A model generated the notes under the pieces. The model made no database searches and was not told the DNA's origin. It worked only from the letters and a program-made list of their open reading frames with translations. From positions 1 through 5,460 of the forward strand of contig JAHKLV010000148.1 in the NCBI GenBank assembly GCA_020854925.1: a stretch of 5,460 bases of DNA, written 5' to 3'. A program made the position numbers and the translations under genes. This stretch comes from Candidatus Methanofastidiosia archaeon. GTDB taxonomy: Archaea; Methanobacteriota_B; Thermococci; Methanofastidiosales; NM3. Positions 1 to 5,460 of this stretch are shown here, piece by piece (position 1 is the first letter of the stretch; each line of letters begins with the position of its first letter).

Positions 1-2
1 AT

Positions 3-77
3 CCCCGCTACTCCATATACAAGGATGAGCTTGTGGCGTGGTCGGTGCTCAATCATGTCCTGTACGGGGGCACATAA
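3..77 (+). CDS. C-terminal end of an unidentified protein (5' end outside window)
   Basis: An open frame enters from the left edge and stops with TAA at 75-77, giving the last 24 residues, which end VAWSVLNHVLYGGT. I do not recognise the family from so short a tail. The supporting context is that the frame is open to the edge, its stop lies just before a clear TATA box, and the next gene follows on the same strand within 32 bases. It could instead be a chance open frame, since only 24 codons are visible. No function is proposed. Confidence 0.5.
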   Translation, partial: PRYSIYKDELVAWSVLNHVLYGGT

Positions 78-78
78 G

Positions 79-87
79 TTTATATTA
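79..87 (+). promoter_or_regulatory. TATA box (BoxA) for the rnp4-like gene
   Basis: The stretch TTTATATTA matches the methanogen BoxA consensus TTTATATA closely and stands out from GC-rich surroundings. Archaeal transcription normally starts about 25 bases after the box centre, which here falls at or within a few bases of the ATG at 110. This suggests a leaderless or very short-leader transcript and independently supports 110 as the start codon. The box sits immediately after the upstream stop codon. Confidence 0.6.
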
Positions 88-109
88 TGCGGGAAAAAGG
101 GGCGGTGTC

Positions 110-730
110 ATGGACTGGAAGCGTGTTCGGAAGGAGCGCCAGCGCGTGGCGTACGACCATATCCTGCACCTGTACGACCTTGCGGTTCGTGAGGTGCCAG
201 ACCATCCCGAGCGTGCGCGCCGCTACATCGAGATTGTACGTGCCATTTCACGAAAACACAAGGCCACGCTTGCGCCCGCAATGAAGCGAGGCATCTGTAA
301 ATCCTGCAACATGCCCCTCCTACCAGGAAGGACGGCGCAGGTTCGCGTGCGTCCCGGCAGGACCGTTATCACGTGTCTCACGTGTGGAAAGGTACACCGA
401 TATCCCTATCTTCGCGAGCTTCGGGAACGCAGGATGCCTCGCTTCGGGGCAGTTGAGCGAAAGACACCCGGGGGCCTTGTCCGGGTCGCCGTCGATGCCC
501 GCGGCGGCCGCATCATGCGGGTGCGGATTACGGGGGACTTTTTTATGCATCCCGACACGGCAGCAGCAGAATTGGAGCGGGTGCTTTCCGGCCTCTCCGC
601 ACCTTCCGTTCCCGGTGCCGTTGCCTCGTTCTTTGCCGATCGTGCCCTTGACATGCCGGGCGTGCCCATCGATACTCTCATCTCCCTCATCCTTGAAGCA
701 TTGGACAAAGGAACGCCTGTACGTACCTGA
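110..730 (+). CDS. rnp4: RNase P protein component 4 (Rpp21/Rpr2) fused to a lipoate-ligase C-terminal-like domain
   Basis: A 206-residue protein. Residues 1-108 are an archaeal Rnp4: a basic helical N-terminus (MDWKRVRKERQRVAYDHI) followed by a zinc ribbon with CKSC (C63, C66) and CLTCG (C89, C92), ending HRYPYLRELRERR. In the family this subunit pairs with Rnp1 (Rpp29) and helps the RNase P RNA remove tRNA 5' leaders. Rnp4 alone usually runs about 100-120 residues. Here the frame continues without a stop into residues ~109-200, where GGLVRV, RGGRIMRVRITGDFF and a following amphipathic helix resemble the lipoate-protein ligase C-terminal domain (LplB in archaea). ATG 110 is chosen over the ATG at 38 because the latter overlaps the upstream gene, adds 24 residues unlike Rnp4, and lies upstream of the TATA box. 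The Rnp4 assignment is firm; the second domain is a family-level match by eye, and its role here is unknown. Confidence 0.87.
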   Translation: MDWKRVRKERQRVAYDHILHLYDLAVREVPDHPERARRYIEIVRAISRKHKATLAPAMKRGICKSCNMPLLPGRTAQVRVRPGRTVITCLTCGKVHRYPYLRELRERRMPRFGAVERKTPGGLVRVAVDARGGRIMRVRITGDFFMHPDTAAAELERVLSGLSAPSVPGAVASFFADRALDMPGVPIDTLISLILEALDKGTPVRT

Positions 731-748
731 ATCGTGTCATAGAACTCA

Positions 749-809
749 TATTTCTTATGAATATATATTTATTTAATTGTTCTCGTCACGTTTTAATATT
801 CCTTCCTTT
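749..809 (+). terminator. Possible T-rich transcription end region after rnp4
   Basis: Starting 19 bases after the rnp4 stop, the plus strand has several short T runs (TTTC, ATTTATTTAATTGTTCT, TTTTAATATT, CCTTCCTTT) without a strong hairpin. Archaeal RNA polymerase can stop at oligo-T tracts, so this is a plausible 3' end for rnp4. The same stretch includes GAATATATATTTATTTAA, which could alternatively act as a TATA element. Sequence alone does not decide. Confidence 0.3.
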
Positions 810-874
810 ATCAATCCAAGATTATGTGTGAAATAAAAATTCATAATTTACGATATTTTTATATGGATTGATAA
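808..874. repeat. 11-bp perfect inverted repeat upstream of fsr (possible operator or RNA stem)
   Basis: TTATCAATCCA at 808-818 is exactly matched by its reverse complement TGGATTGATAA at 864-874, with 45 bases between. The right arm touches the 3' end of a candidate TATA box (858-865), the position where archaeal repressors often bind. A shorter inverted pair, ATTATG 821-826 and CATAAT 842-847, lies inside the spacer; in AT-rich DNA that one could be chance. The pair may be an operator for fsr, two half-sites of a looping regulator, or a stem in a long leader if transcription starts further upstream. It is within the longest gene-free stretch here (731-963), where I see no RNA gene. Confidence 0.5.
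858..865 (+). promoter_or_regulatory. Candidate TATA box 1 for fsr
   Basis: TTTATATG differs from the methanogen BoxA consensus TTTATATA at one position and is preceded by a T run. Use of this box would start transcription near 885-890 and leave a leader of roughly 75 bases before the ATG at 964. Its last two bases overlap the right arm of the 11-bp inverted repeat, so a protein bound there would be expected to interfere with TBP/TFB binding. Confidence 0.4.
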
Positions 875-894
875 TTACAGAAAAAATATCGCAT

Positions 895-902
895 CTTATA
901 TA
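895..902 (+). promoter_or_regulatory. Candidate TATA box 2 for fsr
   Basis: CTTATATA also matches the BoxA consensus at seven of eight positions. A start about 25 bases downstream would lie near 922-928 and give a leader of about 40 bases to the ATG at 964. Both candidate boxes may be used, or only one; neither can be excluded by sequence. Beyond this box the DNA becomes GC-rich again. Confidence 0.4.
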
Positions 903-954
903 CAAGCCACGTTCGCATGCCGGGTCGTCACAGACTCTAGACATGCGGCGGTAC

Positions 955-960
955 GGTGAG
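955..960 (+). promoter_or_regulatory. Ribosome binding site that favours the fsr start at 964
   Basis: GGTGAG contains GGTGA, part of the archaeal Shine-Dalgarno AGGAGGTGAT, three to four bases before ATG 964. The other in-frame starts at 868, 943 and 976 have no comparable site at suitable spacing. The spacing is a little short, so the start is likely but not certain. Confidence 0.45.
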
Positions 961-963
961 CCT

Positions 964-2886
964 ATGACGGACGATATGACCTGGTTTTTGAAGGATGCTG
1001 TCGTGGACAAGGGGCTGTGCACCATGTGCGGTGCCTGTGCCTCTGTATGTCCCTACGGCATCATCGCGTTTGATGAAAACGGCCCATATATCAAGGAAGC
1101 ATGTTTCAGGAAGGGACAAGGCGCCTGCAAGGACGTATGCCACAGGCTCATGACCGACGCCGCCCGTATCTCTATGAACGTGTTCAACTTCAAGGCGCAG
1201 CCACCCAAGACGCTTCTTGGACAGTACGAGCGCATGGTCGCCGCACGCGCGACAGATCCCGCTATACGTGCACAGGCCCAGGACGGCGGCGCCGTGACGG
1301 CACTGCTCACCTATCTCTTTGACAAGGGGCTCATCGATGGTGCCGCCACCGTTTCAGGGATGGCCAAGCCCCAGTCCCGCATCATCATGGACAAGCAAGA
1401 GCTCTTGACGACCTCCGGTGCCAAGTATGCGACAGTACCGGTGCTTTCAGCCTTGCGCACGAGCGGCCTCGAACCCACCAAGGTGGCCATGGTGGGCCTG
1501 CCGTGCCAGATATACGGAGAACGCCGGGTGCAGTTCTTCACCGGGCTTAAGGCCCATCCACCGGAACATGGCAAGGACGGCGAAAAGGCCCATCTGCCAC
1601 AGTTCCCCTATGTCATCGGGCTGTTCTGCATGGAGAACTTCCGCGAGGACCGCCTCTCGTCATGCTTTGCGGGAGCGGGCATAGACCCCGACGACATTAA
1701 GAAGTACTCCATTCACACCGACTCGTTTACCGTTGAGACCTCCACCGGCGAACATGTCTTTTCCCTCAAGGACCTTTCAGGTTGCGTATGGGAAGGCTGC
1801 AAGATGTGCCGCGACGCCGTGGCACGGGTGGCCGACATTTCGGCGGGAAACACCGGATCTTCCAGTGGGTGGACGACACTCATCCTCCGCAATCAAAAAG
1901 GCGTCGACCTTTTCAACAAGGCGGTGGAGGAAGGGTACCTCGAAATGACCGATGAGGTGGACACGGAATACATCGAGGAGTTTGCAGGTGTCAAGATGCG
2001 CCGATTCAAAAAGACGCTTGCGAAGAAGCTTGAGCGTGGCGAGCCCGTCAATTACTACTGGGCACGGGACTACCCGGGCATCAGGCGCGAGGTCAACGAC
2101 ACCCATTTTGTCAAGATCAAGTCCATGAGTGGCATGATGGACCACGCCTATGTCGGAAAAATAGCCGAGCTTGCTGAGAAGTACGGCGATGGGTCGCTTG
2201 AGCTTACCACCCGCAAGAGCATCGAGATCCAGGGTGTGCCGGGAGAGAACATCGACGACCTCATGGCGGAGATCTATGCGGCGGGGCTCATGCCCATCGG
2301 CATGGGGTATGCCGTTGCCTGCCCTGGCATGGCGTACTGCCCTGAGGGGCTCATGAAGACAAAGGAGATTGCCAACAAGCTTACCATGCTCTTTGCGCAG
2401 CGAGGCATGCCGCACAAGCTCAAGGTGGGTGTCGCCGGATGCCCCAACAGCTGCGTGCGCGTGCGCGGGCACGACATCGGGCTCATGGGACAGCTCAAGC
2501 CGAAAAACGACGTTGAGAAGTGCACAGGATGCGGGCGGTGCGTCGAGGTGTGCAAGTACAATGCCCTTGCCATTGTCGACGGGAAGTCGGTGCGCAACAT
2601 GGACCTGTGCCGCAACTGCGGATGGTGCGTGCGTTCCTGCCCCCATGAGGCCATGGTGGAGGAAAAGCGCGGATTCAATCTCTACATCGGCGCCAACGAC
2701 GCACGACGGCCCACCCAGAGCATCCTCCTGCGGACCTTTATATCCGAGGAGGAGGTCCCGGCAATCGTTGACCGTATCCTTGCCCTGCTCAACAAGTACC
2801 GGACCCAACCGGGAAAACAGCGGCTGGGAAATATCATAGACCAGGTGGGAGTCGGAGAGTTTATACGGGAGCTCAACGAGGGGTAA
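964..2886 (+). CDS. fsr: F420-dependent sulfite reductase-type enzyme (F420H2 oxidase fused to siroheme reductase)
   Basis: A 640-residue cytoplasmic fusion, close in length to Methanocaldococcus jannaschii Fsr (about 620). It is expected to oxidise F420H2 and reduce sulfite, or a related anion such as nitrite, by six electrons. Domains in order: a ferredoxin-like N-terminus (C19, C22, C25, C29, then C47, C55, C59); an FrhB/FpoF-like flavoprotein (~65-350) with QDGGAVTALL and further cysteines at 181, 222, 274, 279 and 282; a sulfite/nitrite reductase half (~375-625) with ELTTRKSIEIQG; the siroheme-[4Fe-4S] cysteines as CX5C (453, 459) and CX3C (493, 497); and an inserted two-cluster ferredoxin (520/523/526/530 and 549/552/555/559). 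KLK at 485-487 matches the substrate-binding Lys pair, but two expected active-site arginines appear changed (see findings). The start at 964 is preferred because the family begins just before WFLKDAVVDKGLC and a GGTGA precedes it; 976 is the alternative. It is a stand-alone gene. Confidence 0.9.
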   Translation: MTDDMTWFLKDAVVDKGLCTMCGACASVCPYGIIAFDENGPYIKEACFRKGQGACKDVCHRLMTDAARISMNVFNFKAQPPKTLLGQYERMVAARATDPAIRAQAQDGGAVTALLTYLFDKGLIDGAATVSGMAKPQSRIIMDKQELLTTSGAKYATVPVLSALRTSGLEPTKVAMVGLPCQIYGERRVQFFTGLKAHPPEHGKDGEKAHLPQFPYVIGLFCMENFREDRLSSCFAGAGIDPDDIKKYSIHTDSFTVETSTGEHVFSLKDLSGCVWEGCKMCRDAVARVADISAGNTGSSSGWTTLILRNQKGVDLFNKAVEEGYLEMTDEVDTEYIEEFAGVKMRRFKKTLAKKLERGEPVNYYWARDYPGIRREVNDTHFVKIKSMSGMMDHAYVGKIAELAEKYGDGSLELTTRKSIEIQGVPGENIDDLMAEIYAAGLMPIGMGYAVACPGMAYCPEGLMKTKEIANKLTMLFAQRGMPHKLKVGVAGCPNSCVRVRGHDIGLMGQLKPKNDVEKCTGCGRCVEVCKYNALAIVDGKSVRNMDLCRNCGWCVRSCPHEAMVEEKRGFNLYIGANDARRPTQSILLRTFISEEEVPAIVDRILALLNKYRTQPGKQRLGNIIDQVGVGEFIRELNEG

Positions 2887-2904
2887 TCACCCCCCTCCTG
2901 CCCG

Positions 2905-2940
2905 GCACAGGCTCTGGCCTGTGCATCTTTTTCCTTTTAT
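2905..2940 (+). terminator. Hairpin plus T-rich tract after fsr
   Basis: GCACAGGC (2905-2912) and GCCTGTGC (2917-2924) form a perfect 8-bp stem with a TCTG loop, followed by ATCTTTTTCCTTTTAT. This lies 18 bases after the fsr stop and resembles an intrinsic terminator reading on the plus strand. The 67-base gap separates two convergent genes. On the minus strand no T run follows the hairpin, so it would serve mcm less well. Confidence 0.65.
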
Positions 2941-2953
2941 GGTGGCAAAGCGC

Positions 2954-5002
2954 CTAAAAAGTCGTCTTGACAGTCTTGATGTACCCGGCCCGCGGCTCAA
3001 ACACCTCGCCGCCGCGCTTGAGCTCTTCAACGGCTCGCGCAAGAAACTCCTTTGAGATGCCAATCTCCTTGGCGCGTTTCTGGACCTCCTCGTACGGTGC
3101 GCCTTCTTCGTGTTCGCTTTCTACCTGCTCGATGAGCTGGGTGACCTGCACTATCTTGTCGCGCTGAGACTTAGGCTTTCCCGTCATGATGATGTCGACG
3201 TCCATATTGCCTGTTTCCTTGTCTTTCATGACTTTTTCTATCATGCTGTTGTAGAGCGTGATGGTGGCCTCGGCGTCCTGCCTGGTCACGATGTGGGAAA
3301 GGCGCAGGCGCGCCCTGGCCTCGGAGAGGCGCACGAGCGCCTCGAGCTGCCTAGCTGTTATGGGAACTGCCCCGCCCTCGCTACCCTGCCTGCGGATGGA
3401 GACATAGTACTTGTGGAGCGTCTCGCTTGCCTCCTTTGAGAGGTCGGGTTCCACGGTCCGCTTGGCAAAGGAGATGTACTTGAGCAGGATGTCGGGTTCG
3501 ATGAGGGGTGCAATCTTTTCGTCGTGGCCGCTGCGGGCGTCAAGGATGTGGGTTGCGATGCGGCCGTCCTCGAGTTCGTTTGGAATGTCCTTGAGGATGA
3601 AGATAAGGTCGAATCGTGACATGAGCGACGGGGGGAGGTCAATTTGTTCAAGCTCGTTTTTGTAGTTGTCAAACCTGCCCAGCTTGGGATTGGCCGCGGC
3701 CAGGATGGAGGCACGGGCGTTGAGCGTTGCCACAATACCCGCCTTGGCAATGCTGATGGTCTGCTGTTCCATGGCCTCGTGCACGGAGGAGCGGTCGTCC
3801 GGCGTCATCTTGTCGATCTCGTCGATGCATGCCACGCCCCCGTCGGCGAGGACGAGCGCCCCGGCCTCGAGCGCCCATCCGCCGGTGGTCTCGTCCCTGA
3901 TGACGGCGGCGGTGAGGCCGGCGCTCGACGTCCCTTTGCCAGAGGTGTAGACGCTGCGCGGGGCAAGCCGCGTCACGTACTGGAGCAGTTGTGATTTTGC
4001 CACACCGGGGTCGCCCACCATGAGGATGTTCGAGTCCCCCCTCAGGCGCGTGCCATCGGGAAGGGTCCTCCTCACACCGGAGAAGAGCTGGAGCGCGATT
4101 GCCTCCTTCACATCGTTGTGCCCGTAGATGGACGGGGAAATGGAGCCCACCACCTTGGCTACTATCTGGGGGTCCTGCGACATCGAGAGGATAAGCGCCT
4201 CCTCCTCGTCTGTTATGTCTATGTCGTCGACCTCCTTTTCCATGACTTCGATGCCGATGACGTCAAGATATTTGGAGAAGGTCGTTTTTATTATCTTGAA
4301 CTGTATGTCCTGCACGGTCTTGAGGATGCCTGTTATCACGATGCGGGACCCGGCCTGGGCCACGTCCACGATGTCCTCCCGCAGGAGGCAGTTGAGATGC
4401 TGGGGCATTCGTCCCCCTCGCAGCGTCTCGGGGCGTTCCTGAACCTTGATAAGCTGCCAGTCGATGAATCGCGACTGTTCTTCAAGAAGCTTGAAGGGGC
4501 CGCTTTTTCCGCAGGCAGGATTCGGGCATGCCGTCGGTTTCTTGAAGTTGGTGCCGCCCTGCGTGATGAAGATGATCTCGCCGCACCGCTCACACTCAAA
4601 GACCGCCTCTACTATCTCCGGCTTGACCTCCGATGTCCTGCCGACGATGGCGGAGGTCTGTATGAGCTTGTGTATGTCGCTTGAGCGTATGGCACGTATC
4701 TCCCGCTGCATGGTAGAGTCAAGGTTGAGGAACCGCACATGGAGCAGGTGAGGGTCCTGTTCGGAAATGAGCTCCTGAAGCACCTGTTCTGCCACGGGGA
4801 TGACGGTCTGCGGGTCGGATACCAGCGCCTCATAGAGTGTCTGGTCGTAGGTGATGAGGTGGTCGCAGTCAATGACCAGGCTTTTTTTCCCCTCGCGCTT
4901 CATCTCTTCGATCCTGTCGCGGTAAAGCGGCGCCGCCACGTCAGGGAACGAGTCGAAAAAATCGCGGAATCCCGAAAGCATGGTGTCATAGTCAATCGCC
5001 AT
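2954..5002 (-). CDS. mcm: Replicative DNA helicase MCM
   Basis: A 682-residue minichromosome maintenance protein, the ATP-driven 3'-5' helicase that forms a ring at the archaeal replication fork. In order: N-terminal DNA-binding domain (~1-255) with a zinc site C137, C140, C159, C164; AAA+ core (~275-600) with Walker A GDPGVAKS (330-337), Walker B CIDEID (392-397), sensor 1 AANPK (436-440), arginine finger SRFD (462-465) and the sensor 2 region ITARQLEALVRLSEARAR with its arginine at 551; and a C-terminal winged-helix region (~605-682). Length and motifs are complete, and no intein interrupts Walker A, a site where some archaeal MCMs carry one. The ATG at 5002 is preferred to the ATG at 5011, because GGAGG (5012-5016) is 9 bases before the former but directly abuts the latter. 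The gene follows the GINS gene with an 11-base overlap, so translation is probably coupled. Confidence 0.96.
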   Translation of the reverse strand: MAIDYDTMLSGFRDFFDSFPDVAAPLYRDRIEEMKREGKKSLVIDCDHLITYDQTLYEALVSDPQTVIPVAEQVLQELISEQDPHLLHVRFLNLDSTMQREIRAIRSSDIHKLIQTSAIVGRTSEVKPEIVEAVFECERCGEIIFITQGGTNFKKPTACPNPACGKSGPFKLLEEQSRFIDWQLIKVQERPETLRGGRMPQHLNCLLREDIVDVAQAGSRIVITGILKTVQDIQFKIIKTTFSKYLDVIGIEVMEKEVDDIDITDEEEALILSMSQDPQIVAKVVGSISPSIYGHNDVKEAIALQLFSGVRRTLPDGTRLRGDSNILMVGDPGVAKSQLLQYVTRLAPRSVYTSGKGTSSAGLTAAVIRDETTGGWALEAGALVLADGGVACIDEIDKMTPDDRSSVHEAMEQQTISIAKAGIVATLNARASILAAANPKLGRFDNYKNELEQIDLPPSLMSRFDLIFILKDIPNELEDGRIATHILDARSGHDEKIAPLIEPDILLKYISFAKRTVEPDLSKEASETLHKYYVSIRRQGSEGGAVPITARQLEALVRLSEARARLRLSHIVTRQDAEATITLYNSMIEKVMKDKETGNMDVDIIMTGKPKSQRDKIVQVTQLIEQVESEHEEGAPYEEVQKRAKEIGISKEFLARAVEELKRGGEVFEPRAGYIKTVKTTF

Positions 5003-5460
5003 GGACACCATCCTCCGTCGGGGCTGCAGGTACCATCATCCGAAGCGCCGTTTGTGCCAGCTGCCGGTGGGCAGCCAGATACCGGCGCTCTTCCCCTTGG
5101 AGGGGGATCCTGCCTTGCCTGTCACCCTGCAGCGAGAGACGCGCCAGCTTTTCCAGCCGGACCAGGGACAGGTCTTTTCCCGCTGCACGAATCTTTTCGC
5201 GTTCCTTCTCGTCTGCAGTCTGGGCAAGCGTGAAAGCGAGAAGCGAATAGAAGTCGTCCGGTAGCTGCATGAGCGTTGCCGACGCACGCTCCTCCCTCCC
5301 CATCTTACGTATCTGGGCGCTGGAAAGGAGAGGAATCTCGACGATGCCCCGTGCCGCAAGCACGGTGGCAAGGTGGGCTGCTATGTCGCAGGATTCCCCC
5401 TTGCGCACCTGTATGGAGAGCTCGTCCAGCTCCCATTCATACTGCTCCTTTCCTTCAACG
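4992..5460 (-). CDS. GINS complex subunit, Gins23-like (5' end outside window)
   Basis: The frame is open to the right edge, so the start is not seen; 155 residues are visible, ending VPAAPTEDGVHGD. The first part (about 45 residues, including RKGESCDIAAHLATVLAARG and then IVEI) resembles the small beta (B) domain of Gins23. The following helical part, with LPDDFYSLL, KEREKIRAAGKDLSLVRLEK and LARLSL, resembles the GINS A domain. The B-then-A order is that of the Gins23 (Psf2/Psf3-like) type rather than Gins51. GINS binds and stimulates MCM and links it to the GAN/Cdc45-like nuclease and primase at the fork. A Gins23 gene directly before mcm is also known in Thermococcales, which supports the call. 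The GTG at 5408 is internal to the B domain and not the start. The family is clear; the subtype is likely. Confidence 0.8.
   Translation of the reverse strand, partial: VEGKEQYEWELDELSIQVRKGESCDIAAHLATVLAARGIVEIPLLSSAQIRKMGREERASATLMQLPDDFYSLLAFTLAQTADEKEREKIRAAGKDLSLVRLEKLARLSLQGDRQGRIPLQGEERRYLAAHRQLAQTALRMMVPAAPTEDGVHGD
5012..5016 (-). promoter_or_regulatory. Shine-Dalgarno site deciding the mcm start
   Basis: On the minus strand GGAGG lies inside the end of the GINS coding region, 9 bases before ATG 5002 and with no gap before ATG 5011. This favours 5002 and suggests that mcm has its own initiation signal within the GINS gene rather than depending only on re-initiation. Confidence 0.6.

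Noticed and set aside
38..109. Longer N-terminus for rnp4 starting at ATG 38
   Set aside because: It would overlap the end of the upstream gene, begin before the TATA box and add 24 residues unlike the family; MDWKRVRKER at 110 is the natural start.
384..776. A 130-codon plus-strand frame overlapping rnp4
   Set aside because: It is out of frame with rnp4, and its translation is low-complexity with no domain match, while rnp4 is well supported over the same bases.
755..846. 8-bp inverted pair TTATGAAT (755-762) / ATTCATAA (839-846)
   Set aside because: AT-only matches of this length are expected by chance in such an AT-rich gap, and the position relates to no promoter element.
914..947. Inverted pair CGCATG (914-919) / CATGCG (942-947) just before the fsr start
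   Set aside because: Only six base pairs with a 22-base loop; too weak to call a leader structure without comparative support.
822..1025. A 67-codon minus-strand frame across the fsr promoter region
   Set aside because: Half of it is antisense to the fsr ferredoxin domain and the rest is AT-rich intergenic DNA; the product has no recognisable features.
1777..2808. A 343-codon open frame on the minus strand, antisense to fsr
   Set aside because: It lies wholly opposite fsr, whose product has complete, recognisable motifs. The antisense translation has no family features and is explained by the GC-rich codon pattern of fsr.
3990..4020. Intein in the MCM Walker A region
   Set aside because: Some archaeal MCMs carry an intein here, but GDPGVAKS is continuous with normal flanks and the total length is that of an intein-free MCM.
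4118..4684. A 188-codon plus-strand open frame opposite mcm
   Set aside because: It is a shadow of the conserved N-terminal and zinc domain of MCM; no recognisable motifs and no promoter or ribosome binding site suited to it.

Overview
This window looks like a GC-rich chromosomal segment of a euryarchaeal methanogen or a close anaerobic methanotroph relative. The evidence is an archaeal RNase P protein, an F420-dependent sulfite reductase-type enzyme (a family known mainly from methanogens and ANME archaea), and a replication pair of a GINS subunit followed by MCM. Archaeal TATA boxes and GGAGG/GGTGA-type ribosome binding sites fit this. A Methanomicrobia-level assignment is an inference from gene content and base composition; I cannot name the species.

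Layout, left to right. The last 24 codons of an unidentified plus-strand gene end at base 77. A TATA box directly behind that stop fits a leaderless or nearly leaderless start for the next gene (110-730). Its product carries an RNase P protein component 4 (Rpp21/Rpr2) domain and, in the same reading frame, a domain resembling the C-terminal (LplB-type) domain of lipoate-protein ligase. A 233-base AT-rich gap follows. It holds an 11-bp perfect inverted repeat next to one of two candidate TATA boxes. Next is fsr (964-2886, +), one polypeptide that joins an F420H2-oxidising flavo-iron-sulfur half to a siroheme sulfite/nitrite reductase half. A hairpin plus T-rich tract closes it. On the minus strand, convergent with fsr, lie mcm (4992-side start at 5002, stop at 2954) and, just upstream of it and overlapping by 11 bases, a GINS gene that runs off the right edge.

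Functionally the window contains three units: RNA processing (rnp4), an F420H2-driven oxyanion reductase with its own regulated-looking promoter region (fsr), and the replicative helicase operon (gins-mcm), in which GINS and MCM would act together in the archaeal CMG-like helicase. The two points most worth a second look are the RNase P/lipoate-ligase domain fusion and the reductase active site. In the latter, two arginines that bind sulfite in well-studied enzymes appear to be replaced or missing, so its substrate may not be sulfite.
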